45,603 nt of DNA from positions 100,474-146,076 of the forward strand of contig PLFD01000025.1 in the NCBI GenBank assembly GCA_003136635.1, written 5' to 3'. Positions within the stretch are counted from its first letter, which is position 1. Each line of letters opens with the position of its first letter. The DNA is from a candidate division FCPU426 bacterium (lineage in GTDB: Bacteria; Oederibacteriota; Muellerivitia; Muellerivitales; Muellerivitaceae). The notes under the pieces are model-generated. The model was not told where the DNA came from. It saw only the letters and a list, made by a program, of their open reading frames with translations, and did no database searches. Made by a program: the position numbers and the translations under genes. Below, piece by piece: positions 1 to 6,686 of this stretch.

Positions 1-236
1 GGAGAAACCGTATGAATCACCATGCCATCGGCCACTTTGGTGTTACAACCGACCGTCAGCATATTGCCCTTGGGTCCTTCGATTTCCACCATACAAGTAC
101 GGCAGTTACCCGCTACCGGCAAGTACCGTTGATAACAAAAATGCTCGAGAGGAATATTGTTCTCAAGGGATGCCTCCAGAACGTTAATTCCGTCCGGAAC
201 TTCCATAGGTTTGCCATCGATAGTGATCTTCGCCAT
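1..236 (-). CDS. nuoG: NADH-quinone oxidoreductase subunit G, N-terminal part (cut by window edge)
   Basis: This is the first 78 residues of the large iron-sulfur subunit of complex I; the rest lies outside the window. The visible part is the N-terminal [2Fe-2S] ferredoxin-like domain, with Cys34, Cys45, Cys48 and Cys64 spaced as in NuoG (a CRTC motif follows AGN). The start at 236 is preceded by AAGGA at a good distance. It is the last visible gene of the operon nuoA-B-C-D-E-F-G on the minus strand and is separated from nuoF by a 150-base spacer rich in hairpins. In the complex it passes electrons from the NuoE/NuoF module towards NuoI and NuoB. Identity is secure from motif plus gene order; whether the gene is intact cannot be judged. 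Confidence 0.93.
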   Translation of the reverse strand, partial: MAKITIDGKPMEVPDGINVLEASLENNIPLEHFCYQRYLPVAGNCRTCMVEIEGPKGNMLTVGCNTKVADGMVIHTVS

Positions 237-258
237 AATTTTCCTTAACAGATTGTCG

Positions 259-284
259 AAAAAGTCTGAATATCAGATTTTTTC
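259..284 (-). other. Hairpin with A/T flanks in the nuoF-nuoG spacer
   Basis: TCTGA (265-269) and TCAGA (273-277) form a stem, extended by an A-run on one side and a T-run on the other, so it resembles a weak bidirectional terminator. It is the hairpin closest to nuoG. Function is inferred only; it could attenuate transcription into nuoG. Confidence 0.4.
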
Positions 285-292
285 ATATCTAC

Positions 293-337
293 GAACGAGC
301 CACGAATGATAAAAACCACATTTTTACTGGCTCGTTC
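293..337. repeat. Inverted repeat, middle hairpin of the nuoF-nuoG spacer
   Basis: The 10-base arms GAACGAGCCA (293-302) and TGGCTCGTTC (328-337) are perfect complements around a 25-base AT-rich loop. No T-run follows on the minus strand, so it looks like an mRNA structure rather than a terminator. Confidence 0.55.
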
Positions 338-353
338 TAACCCATGTCTGTCG

Positions 354-387
354 ACGATATGGAGAAAATTATATTTCTCCATATCGT
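354..387 (-). other. Strong hairpin at the nuoF stop codon
   Basis: A perfect 14-bp stem (354-367 with 374-387) with a 6-base loop begins on the last base of the nuoF stop codon. On the minus strand it is the first structure after nuoF and is not followed by a T-run. A role in protecting or processing the nuoABCDEF message is inferred. Confidence 0.6.
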
Positions 388-1661
388 TACGAAACCGTTT
401 CGGGAACGGAAACCGTATTTTTAATCAATCGTTTCTCAAAATCCTCACGGAACTTTTTGATAAAACTCCGCACCGGCATGGCCAGGGCTGAAGCAAATAC
501 ACAGATTGTTTTGCCTTCCATGTTGTCGGCTGTTTCCAGCATCAAATCCAAATCCTTCGCGGTCGCTTCCCCCGCCAGGATTTTTTTCATCAGACGGTCT
601 TCCCAGGCTGTGCCCTCGCGGCAGGGCGTGCATTGACCGCAGGATTCATCGGCATAAAAGTGGGTTAGGTTTTTTAAAACTTCCGCCATATCTGTATGCT
701 CGTTCATGATGATGGCGCAACCCGTTCCAAACATGGTGCCGTGGGCCTTCATGCTTTCATAAGTCAGCGTCAGGTCTTCACATTCTTTCGCGGTCAAAAT
801 GGGGCAAGAAGACCCGCCAGGGATAACTGCCTTCAACTTGCCCTTCACGCCTTTACCGTAGTTGTTAATGAAATCCATCATTGGCATACCGAAAGGCAGT
901 TCCCAATAACCGGTCTGGTTCACGTGACCAGACAATCCGAAAATATGAGTACCCGGCGATTCCTGCGTGCCGATGGAGGCGTAACTTTTAGCGCCGTTAG
1001 AGATAATCCAGGGTACAGACGCGATGGTTTTAACGTTATTCACAATCGTGGGGCAGGCAAACAATCCTTGAACCGCCGGAAAAGGCGGCTTGATACGGGG
1101 CTGGCCTTTTTTACCTTCAAGGGATTCCAAAAGCCCGGTTTCCTCGCCGCAAATATAAGCTCCTGCGCCGCGGTGAACATAAACTTCTAAATCAAACCCC
1201 GAACCTTGGATATTTTTGCCTAAATAACCTGCCTTTTTGGCTTCAACGATAGCGTCATTCAACCGGTCAAACTGCTGCTTAAACTCACCACGGATGTATA
1301 TATAAGAAGTGTGACAGCCAATCGCAAAACTCGCGCAAATAATACCCTCTAATAAGAGATGGGGGTCGTTGGCTAAAAGATACCGGTCCGTAAAGGTTCC
1401 CGGTTCGCTTTCATCCGCATTCACAACCAAATAAACCGGTTTGCCGGTGTTTTTAGGGACAAAAGACCATTTCATACCGGTGGGAAAACCCGCCCCACCC
1501 CGGCCCTTCAAGCTGGAAGCCTTAACTTCTTCCACCACTTGTTCCGGCGTCATGGCGAACAGTTTGGGCAAAGAGGCATAGCCGCCAGTTTCCAGGGAAA
1601 CCTTTAGTGTATAGCTGTCTTTCACACCATAGCGCTTAGTCAGTTGAAGTTCGGTGGCCAT
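387..1661 (-). CDS. nuoF: NADH-quinone oxidoreductase subunit F
   Basis: This is the NADH-binding flavoprotein of complex I (424 residues, usual length). It oxidises NADH through FMN and hands electrons to a [4Fe-4S] cluster. Visible motifs: the glycine-rich GRGGAGFPTG at residues 53-62 (NADH/FMN site), a second glycine-rich segment GAGAYICGEE at 166-175, and the C-terminal cluster ligands in ESCGQCTPC (Cys341, Cys344, Cys347) plus Cys387. A longer reading starting at 1775 exists, but the start at 1661 matches the family N-terminus, has a GAGAAAG ribosome site, and follows the nuoE stop by two bases. It is cotranscribed with nuoE and nuoG, which form the NADH dehydrogenase module with it. Confidence 0.96.
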   Translation of the reverse strand: MATELQLTKRYGVKDSYTLKVSLETGGYASLPKLFAMTPEQVVEEVKASSLKGRGGAGFPTGMKWSFVPKNTGKPVYLVVNADESEPGTFTDRYLLANDPHLLLEGIICASFAIGCHTSYIYIRGEFKQQFDRLNDAIVEAKKAGYLGKNIQGSGFDLEVYVHRGAGAYICGEETGLLESLEGKKGQPRIKPPFPAVQGLFACPTIVNNVKTIASVPWIISNGAKSYASIGTQESPGTHIFGLSGHVNQTGYWELPFGMPMMDFINNYGKGVKGKLKAVIPGGSSCPILTAKECEDLTLTYESMKAHGTMFGTGCAIIMNEHTDMAEVLKNLTHFYADESCGQCTPCREGTAWEDRLMKKILAGEATAKDLDLMLETADNMEGKTICVFASALAMPVRSFIKKFREDFEKRLIKNTVSVPETVS

Positions 1662-1663
1662 GG

Positions 1664-2143
1664 TTATTTCTTTCTCAATTCCGCAATCAACTTTTCGGTC
1701 GATTCGGGGGTCAAGTTTTCGTGATAGTCGTCGTTCACCTGCATGCAGGGGGCGGTGTGGCACGACGCCAAACATTCAACGGTCTGATAACTAAATTGTC
1801 CGTCCGGGGTCGTTTGACCCGGCTTTAAATCCAAAACACGTTCGATGGTCTTTTTTATTTCTTCCGAACCGGCTAACAAACAAGCGATCGTCTGGCAAAC
1901 CTGTAAATGGTATTTGCCCGGTTTGTTCTTTTGGTACATGGTGTAAAAACCGGCGACTTCCATCACCTGCATCGGCGACACACCCACCAGCTTCGCCACG
2001 CAAACCATGGCCTCTTCAGAAATCCATCCGAATTCCCGTTGGGCGAGCCAAAGGGCCGGCAGCAAGGCGGCGCGGCGCACCGGATAGCGCTTCGCTATAC
2101 CTTCGAATTCATCGATAGTTTTTTGTTCGAATTGAACGGCCAT
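1664..2143 (-). CDS. nuoE: NADH-quinone oxidoreductase subunit E
   Basis: This is the 24-kDa type [2Fe-2S] subunit of the NADH-oxidising arm of complex I (159 residues). The four cluster cysteines are visible as C-x4-C (Cys83, Cys88) and C-x3-C (Cys124, Cys128), the thioredoxin-fold ferredoxin pattern of NuoE. A TTG six bases upstream could be read as a start, but the ATG at 2143 has AAAGG at seven bases and is preferred. It is packed tightly against nuoF, while the upstream spacer to nuoD carries a long palindromic element. Confidence 0.95.
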   Translation of the reverse strand: MAVQFEQKTIDEFEGIAKRYPVRRAALLPALWLAQREFGWISEEAMVCVAKLVGVSPMQVMEVAGFYTMYQKNKPGKYHLQVCQTIACLLAGSEEIKKTIERVLDLKPGQTTPDGQFSYQTVECLASCHTAPCMQVNDDYHENLTPESTEKLIAELRKK

Positions 2144-2159
2144 TCGCAAAACCTTTCAA

Positions 2160-2226
2160 AGTTAGAAGTTAGGAATGAGTAGTTCGGAGTTTAAACTTCT
2201 CACTTCTAACTCCTCATTCCTAACTT
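2160..2226. repeat. Long imperfect palindrome between nuoD and nuoE
   Basis: The arms at 2166-2179 and 2213-2226 are perfect 14-base complements (AAGTTAGGAATGAG on one side). Inner arms 2181-2184/2208-2211 and a central AGTTTAAACT palindrome continue the structure. The sequence is built from short variants of TTAGAAGT and TAGGAATGAG recurring about every 10 bases. It begins four bases after the nuoD stop codon and ends just before the nuoE ribosome site. It probably forms an mRNA hairpin inside the operon. Confidence 0.7.
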
Positions 2227-2229
2227 GTT

Positions 2230-3474
2230 TTACCTATCCAGCTCTCCAGCGATGATGTTAATCGAACCCAACGTGGCCACCGCGTCAGCCACCATGGTGC
2301 CTTCGATCATTTCTCCGAAAGCGGCAAAGTTCATAAAACAGGGCGGACGGCACTTCACACGGTAAGGATTCTTGCCTCCGTCGGCCACGATATAAAATCC
2401 AAGCTCGCCGTTGGCGGCTTCCGTAAAGTCATAAATCTCGCCGGGTTCCGGGCAAATACCGTGCATGATAATTTTAAAATGATTCATCAACCCTTCGATA
2501 TTGCCGTAGGTTTGCTGTTTTGGCGGCAAAGCTACCCGCTTATCGTCCGTAATGATCGGCCCCTTTGGCATCTTTCCCAAAGCCTGTTCGATTATATGAA
2601 TGGATTCTTCAATTTCATAAAAGCGGATAAAGATGCGGTCGTAAGTGTCGCCGACAGATCCGACCGGAATATCAAACTTAAAATCCTCATAGTGGTAATA
2701 GGGATCGGATTTGCGAAGATCGTATTCCACACCGCAGGCTCTCAACGTCGGGCCCGTCCATCCGTAGGAAATAGCCCGTTCTTTGGAAATGACGCAGATA
2801 TCTTTGGTGCGGTCTAAAAATATGCGGTTGTTCGAGACCAGCTTTTGGACATCATTCACGCCGAGTTGGATTTCTTTAAGAACCGCCTTAACCTCTGCCG
2901 CGAATTCGGGATACACATCGCGCGACAAACCGCCGATGCGGGTATAGCTGGAAGTCAGGCGCGCTCCGCAGAGTTTTTCGAGGATGTTATAAACCTTCTC
3001 GCGGACATTGAAGGAATACCAAAAGTTGGTCAAGGCACCGATATCCACCAAGTTGGCTCCGGCGCAAACCAAATGGTCGATAATGCGGTTGAGTTCATTG
3101 GTGATGACACGGATGTAAATAGCTCTTTCGGGCACCTCCACCCTCAGCATCCGCTCCACCGCCTTGCAAAAACCCACGTTGTTCATAATGGCCGAAACAT
3201 AATTCAGGCGGTCGGTGTAGGGGATACATTGTTGAAAGGTATGGGCTTCGCAATCTTTCTCAAAACCACGGTGCAAATAACCGATTTCAGTAACCGCCGC
3301 CGCGATAGTTTCGCCGTCCAGTGCCAAAAACGCCCGCAAAGTGCCATGGCTCGCCGGATGGCTGGGACCCAGATTGACGAGCACTAAATCTTTCTTTTCC
3401 TGGTGTTTAAGCGAATCCAGTCCCTGGGAAGAACGCACCGGCAGCAGTGTTTTGGTGTCGAAATTGTTGATCAT
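2230..3474 (-). CDS. nuoD: NADH-quinone oxidoreductase subunit D
   Basis: This is the 49-kDa type subunit (414 residues) that helps form the quinone pocket of complex I together with NuoB. The pocket motif GPSHPASHG (His39, His43) is present near the N-terminus, followed by the family pattern EIGYLHRGFEK and the C-terminal segment in which a conserved Arg/Asp precedes the stop. A TTG at 3480 could be read as a start, but the ATG at 3474 overlaps the nuoC stop as ATGA and has AAGGG six bases upstream, which indicates translational coupling to nuoC. NuoC and NuoD are separate proteins here, not fused as in enterobacteria. Confidence 0.96.
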   Translation of the reverse strand: MINNFDTKTLLPVRSSQGLDSLKHQEKKDLVLVNLGPSHPASHGTLRAFLALDGETIAAAVTEIGYLHRGFEKDCEAHTFQQCIPYTDRLNYVSAIMNNVGFCKAVERMLRVEVPERAIYIRVITNELNRIIDHLVCAGANLVDIGALTNFWYSFNVREKVYNILEKLCGARLTSSYTRIGGLSRDVYPEFAAEVKAVLKEIQLGVNDVQKLVSNNRIFLDRTKDICVISKERAISYGWTGPTLRACGVEYDLRKSDPYYHYEDFKFDIPVGSVGDTYDRIFIRFYEIEESIHIIEQALGKMPKGPIITDDKRVALPPKQQTYGNIEGLMNHFKIIMHGICPEPGEIYDFTEAANGELGFYIVADGGKNPYRVKCRPPCFMNFAAFGEMIEGTMVADAVATLGSINIIAGELDR

Positions 3475-4010
3475 TCCCAACCCTTCTCTTTCAAGCGCAC
3501 GATCATTTCGTCCATCAGCGATTCATTGGCCGACAAAGCCTGACGTCGGGTAATGGGATAGTCTTTGCGCAGAGGGTGGCCCACAAACTCATGGTGGTTC
3601 AAGATGCGTTTTAAATTGGGATGGCCTTCAAAACGAATCCCGATTTGATCAAAGGCTTCCCGTTCCAGCCAATTGGCATTAGCGTAAAGATGAGAGATGG
3701 TAGGGATTTCAGGATTACTTTCGGACACCGTTACTTTTAATTGAGCACGATGACCGAGCGTCAGGGACTTTAAAAGATAAACCACCCCAAAGCGGTCCTC
3801 TTTCCAATCCGGATAAGCCGAGTAGTCGACAGAAACAATATCGATCAACATATTGAACTCGCATTCGGAGTCATCGCGCAGGAATTGAACCACGTCCGGA
3901 ATGGCTTTAGCCTCCAATTGAATTTCCAATTGGCCAAAACGATCCGTCGAGCCTTTAATGGCTTGCGGAAACTTTTCTTTCAGTTTTTCAAACAAGATTG
4001 CCGATTCCAT
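3471..4010 (-). CDS. nuoC: NADH-quinone oxidoreductase subunit C
   Basis: This is the 30-kDa type peripheral-arm subunit of complex I (179 residues). The family signature WLEREAFDQIGIRFEGHP lies near residues 114-131, followed by LKRIL and the RKDYP segment. The start at 4010 has AGAGG upstream. It overlaps nuoD by four bases and is separated from nuoB by 88 bases that contain a hairpin. It has a structural role linking NuoB and NuoD to the NADH module. Confidence 0.95.
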   Translation of the reverse strand: MESAILFEKLKEKFPQAIKGSTDRFGQLEIQLEAKAIPDVVQFLRDDSECEFNMLIDIVSVDYSAYPDWKEDRFGVVYLLKSLTLGHRAQLKVTVSESNPEIPTISHLYANANWLEREAFDQIGIRFEGHPNLKRILNHHEFVGHPLRKDYPITRRQALSANESLMDEMIVRLKEKGWE

Positions 4011-4055
4011 TCAATCCTCTGAATCAAAATACTTTCTTGGTGCCCGTGGTCATCG

Positions 4056-4079
4056 ACCCTTCGCTGCGGTGCGAAGGGT
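4056..4079. other. Perfect 9-bp hairpin in the nuoB-nuoC spacer
   Basis: ACCCTTCGC (4056-4064) and GCGAAGGGT (4071-4079) pair perfectly around a TGCGGT loop. No T-run follows on either strand, so it is not a typical terminator. It may be a processing or stability element that sets the ratio of nuo subunits; this is inference. Confidence 0.5.
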
Positions 4080-4098
4080 TTGGTGGTTAATGCCTTTT

Positions 4099-4602
4099 TC
4101 AAAAATCAAAATGCGGTTCTTTGGCTTTGTATTGCGCTACCGGCGTTGTGTGGGGGTTTTCAATCTTATGCTGCAGCTTGATGATGGCTTCCAAAATGGC
4201 TTCCGGCCGGGGTGGGCAGCCCGAAATATAAACATCCACCGGAATAATCTGGTCAATGCCTTGCACTGTGCAGTAGTTGTTGTAGAAACCACCCGAGGAA
4301 GCGCACACGCCCATAGAAATAACCCACTTGGGATCAGGCATTTGTTCGTAGATCTGTTTCAGGATTGGGCCTTGCTTAAAGGTCACTGTGCCGGCCACCA
4401 AAAGTAGGTCCGCCTGCCGGGGAGAAAAGCGCACCAGTTCCGCGCCAAAGCGGGCGATATCGAACACGGAAGAAACTACGCTCATAAACTCAATGGCGCA
4501 ACAGGCCGTGCCGAAAGGCATGGGCCAGAGTGAATTTTTTTGACCCCAGGCTAAAACCGCGTCTTTGCGGGTGGTGAGGATCGGAAGACTTTCTACTCCC
4601 AT
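4099..4602 (-). CDS. nuoB: NADH-quinone oxidoreductase subunit B
   Basis: This is the PSST-type subunit (167 residues) carrying the terminal N2 [4Fe-4S] cluster that reduces quinone. Its ligands are visible: the adjacent pair Cys34-Cys35 in GTACC, Cys100 in MGVC, and Cys129 in SGCPPRP. The first ten bases overlap the end of nuoA. The pattern and gene order make the call certain; closely related hydrogenase small subunits are excluded by the full nuo context. Confidence 0.97.
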   Translation of the reverse strand: MGVESLPILTTRKDAVLAWGQKNSLWPMPFGTACCAIEFMSVVSSVFDIARFGAELVRFSPRQADLLLVAGTVTFKQGPILKQIYEQMPDPKWVISMGVCASSGGFYNNYCTVQGIDQIIPVDVYISGCPPRPEAILEAIIKLQHKIENPHTTPVAQYKAKEPHFDF

Positions 4603-4970
4603 TCCAAGGCCCCCCTTTTGTAAAGATAAAGCCAGCCAAAAGCCAAAATGCCCAGAAAGCCCAGCATGGCCACGAAACCGCCCCAGGCCATTTTTTGGAA
4701 TAAAACCGCCCAGGGAAAGAGGAACACAATCTCCACATCAAACACTAAAAAGCACATGGCAATCAGGTAGAACTTCACATCGAAATGATGCCGGGCGTCG
4801 CCCGAAACCGCCTCGGTTTGGATACCGCATTCATAGGTTGAAAGTTTGGATTGATTGCCATTTTTTGGGCCTAAAATGGCGGACAGAATCATCATGGCGG
4901 CTGGCACGGCCATGGCCAGCCCCAGGGCTAAGGCCAGCGGTAATAAGGTTTCGAGCAGCTCGAAATTCAT
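4593..4970 (-). CDS. nuoA: NADH-quinone oxidoreductase subunit A
   Basis: This is a small membrane subunit of complex I (125 residues) with three hydrophobic segments near residues 8-32, 66-90 and 96-115. The family stretch YECG (about residue 47) and the FDVEIVFLFPW segment are present. A TTG start at 4982 is possible, but the ATG at 4970 has GAGG six bases upstream. It is the first gene of the nuo operon. The promoter lies about 95-120 bases upstream. Confidence 0.95.
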   Translation of the reverse strand: MNFELLETLLPLALALGLAMAVPAAMMILSAILGPKNGNQSKLSTYECGIQTEAVSGDARHHFDVKFYLIAMCFLVFDVEIVFLFPWAVLFQKMAWGGFVAMLGFLGILAFGWLYLYKRGALEWE

Positions 4971-5062
4971 GCCTAACCTCAAAGAAACTTTGGATGTTCT
5001 GACCCGCTCCCGGGTGGAAAAGGCTTTAGCTTGCGGAAGGCTGAGGAGCCGAATTGGGGGCG

Positions 5063-5092
5063 ATTATAAGGACTTTGGGACGATATGGTCAA
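5063..5092 (-). promoter_or_regulatory. Promoter of the nuo operon
   Basis: Read on the minus strand, TTGACC (5087-5092) and a perfect TATAAT (5063-5068) are 18 bases apart, a strong sigma70-like promoter. The start of transcription is expected near 5056, leaving a leader of about 85 bases before nuoA. The -35 box directly abuts the palindrome at 5093-5108, the geometry of a class II activator promoter. Confidence 0.75.
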
Positions 5093-5108
5093 TGTGAAAT
5101 ATTTCACA
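5093..5108. promoter_or_regulatory. CRP/FNR-family operator upstream of nuoA
   Basis: TGTGAAATATTTCACA is a perfect 16-base palindrome matching the CRP-family consensus TGTGA-N6-TCACA. Its centre is about 41-45 bases upstream of the predicted nuo start site, where CRP/FNR-type activators typically sit. The regulator itself is not encoded in the window. Confidence 0.7.
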
Positions 5109-5175
5109 AACTATCCCCTTTTAACCCGTTTGAAACTGGGTTTTAACCCAAAACGACTACTTTAAGAGGTAGTGC

Positions 5176-5191
5176 TGTGAAAGATTTCACA
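5176..5191. promoter_or_regulatory. Second CRP/FNR-family operator, near the lipoprotein promoter
   Basis: TGTGAAAGATTTCACA differs from the first operator by one central base and also fits TGTGA-N6-TCACA. It lies 83 bases from the first, close to eight helical turns. Relative to a perfect TATAAT at 5236-5241 on the plus strand, its centre falls near -61 to -65, a class I activator position. An inverted repeat TGGGTT-TT-AACCCA lies between the two operators at 5137-5150. Confidence 0.65.
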
Positions 5192-5235
5192 AGCTATGGG
5201 GCTATGCGACTCGAAGATAAAAAGTCACTTAGAAG

Positions 5236-5241
5236 TATAAT
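5236..5241 (+). promoter_or_regulatory. -10 box of the lipoprotein promoter
   Basis: A perfect TATAAT sits 35 bases upstream of the lipoprotein start. No good -35 hexamer is found 16-18 bases upstream, which fits an activator-dependent promoter served by the operator at 5176-5191. Confidence 0.5.
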
Positions 5242-5276
5242 TTTAATCTGTGGATTACTGGTGGTGAGGGCATTCG

Positions 5277-5786
5277 ATGAAACTTCAAAACTTAGGGGTC
5301 TTTTCGACTCTTTTAATCATGGTATCAGTTTTTATTTCCGCTTGCGGAAATAGTCCCACTAATTCTATCCAACCTACGGTTACTCCGGTTTCACCAAACA
5401 TTACCAATACGCCTACCGTAACATTTACACCAACTAGTACCGCAACCCCTCAGTCAATTTCTATTGTTGTTCAGAATAATGCGGGGCTTAGTTTTGTAAT
5501 GAGTATGGATAGCGCAACTACAATTGCAATGGGATCAGCCGGAGCTACATTTATTACATACACTCCAGGTGTTCATACCTTCTATATGGAATCGACTCCA
5601 AGCGGCTATGGAGGCATCAATATAGAATCTACTCCAGCTTATTCAACGACATCGAATCCATTAGTGCTAGGCAACAACTACATTATCAATGTTGTATGCG
5701 GCTCTCTTTCTCAAACATGTGCTGTTCCATTTACAATTGGTGCTATAAGTGGCACTTATTACTATTTATTTTGGAGTCCGCCTTAA
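5277..5786 (+). CDS. Thr/Pro-linker lipoprotein of unknown function
   Basis: This 169-residue protein starts with a lipoprotein signal peptide: a hydrophobic stretch at residues 8-20 and a lipobox ending at Cys23 (FISAC). A flexible linker rich in TPT/TPTST follows (about residues 30-60), then a C-terminal globular part with beta-type sequence and two cysteines (in VVCG and QTCA) that could form a disulfide. The start has GAGGG six bases upstream. No family is recognised. The gene is visibly more AT-rich than its neighbours. It is divergent from nuo and may share its regulator through the twin operators. Confidence 0.8.
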   Translation: MKLQNLGVFSTLLIMVSVFISACGNSPTNSIQPTVTPVSPNITNTPTVTFTPTSTATPQSISIVVQNNAGLSFVMSMDSATTIAMGSAGATFITYTPGVHTFYMESTPSGYGGINIESTPAYSTTSNPLVLGNNYIINVVCGSLSQTCAVPFTIGAISGTYYYLFWSPP

Positions 5787-5787
5787 A

Positions 5788-6042
5788 TTGAAACAAAAAT
5801 TTCCAACTCTTCTAGCAGATATATTTTTAAGTAAATTTAACAAAGGGATTAAAAAACTTTGGGAATATTTTTCTCCCGGCGTTTTGTTGATCTGGTTTTA
5901 TCTTTCCATATCACTTATTTTAGCGGCAATGGCATTTTTCGTAAAATCTGTTTTTAATGAGTGCGGAAACTGGTCTTACTTAATTATTCTAATTCTGCTT
6001 TTAGCTTCTATTACGATAAGAAAATTTCTAAAAGAAAACTAA
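5788..6042 (+). CDS. Small two-helix membrane protein
   Basis: From a TTG start at 5788 with GGAG eleven bases upstream, this reads 84 residues. It has a lysine-rich start and two hydrophobic segments (about residues 32-52 and 62-78), so both ends probably face the same side of the inner membrane. A GTG at 5749 inside the lipoprotein gene would give 97 residues. It follows the lipoprotein by one base and is probably cotranslated with it. Its TAA stop interlocks with the TAG stop of the convergent gene, sharing two bases. No homologue is recognised, so the call is moderate. Confidence 0.5.
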   Translation: MKQKFPTLLADIFLSKFNKGIKKLWEYFSPGVLLIWFYLSISLILAAMAFFVKSVFNECGNWSYLIILILLLASITIRKFLKEN

Positions 6043-6674
6043 TTAGGAAAACTCTCTGGCGGTTCGGAAATAGTTTCATACCGTTTACGTTCGCCATCGA
6101 TATACCGCATAGCGGTAGAAAATCCATAAACCGGCGCGGCGGAAAGGGCCTTCAAGTCATTGGTTTTCCCGATTTTTTCCAGATACTCCATGACGCCGCC
6201 CAAGACCAGCATCAGGAAGAAAAGAGACGAATCACTCAAAGTGCGGATTAAGTATTGAAGAAAGAAAATTGCCGTCGCGGGATAAAAGTGGCCCTCTTCA
6301 CCCAACGGCATCACCAGTTCCACCATGCGGGTTTCTTCCTCTTGGATCAGTTTAATGATGGCGGTGGTTTCTATTTTTTCAGGCAGGGTGTCCAACAGCA
6401 TTTGGCCCTGACCCATGATGGTCGGGCGGAAAAGGCCTTTGGGCGTCACCGTATCTCCCATGGCAGCCTGCACATATTGCAGCAGCATGGGCGCCTGCTT
6501 GTTTTCGCCTAAAAGAAAAAGCGCTTTGACGAAGGTAAGGGAAAAGAGCTGAATGACGTCTCTTTCACGGCCAATGACGTCTTCTTCCGAGGTTTGATAA
6601 TCCACAAAGGCCTGAAACCGGTTGGCAAAACAAACCCGCGCCACCCCGACTTCCGATTTGTTTTCCTCGGTCAT
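6039..6674 (-). CDS. Hypothetical protein next to MoeB-rhodanese
   Basis: The 211-residue product has no signal peptide and looks mostly helical, with one strongly hydrophobic helix near residues 153-168 (FFLMLVLGG). No family is recognised. It starts 12 bases after the stop of the MoeB-rhodanese gene and has only a weak ribosome site, so it is probably coupled to that gene. A soluble or membrane-attached partner role is possible but unproven. It overlaps the convergent small membrane gene at the stop codons. Confidence 0.7.
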   Translation of the reverse strand: MTEENKSEVGVARVCFANRFQAFVDYQTSEEDVIGRERDVIQLFSLTFVKALFLLGENKQAPMLLQYVQAAMGDTVTPKGLFRPTIMGQGQMLLDTLPEKIETTAIIKLIQEEETRMVELVMPLGEEGHFYPATAIFFLQYLIRTLSDSSLFFLMLVLGGVMEYLEKIGKTNDLKALSAAPVYGFSTAMRYIDGERKRYETISEPPESFPN

Positions 6675-6686
6675 TTAAATAACCGG

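Noticed and set aside
696..1190. Long plus-strand reading frame inside nuoF
   Set aside because: It is antisense to a certain gene, has no family features and arises from codon bias; the same applies to plus-strand frames opposite nuoD, sdhA, korA and gcvP.
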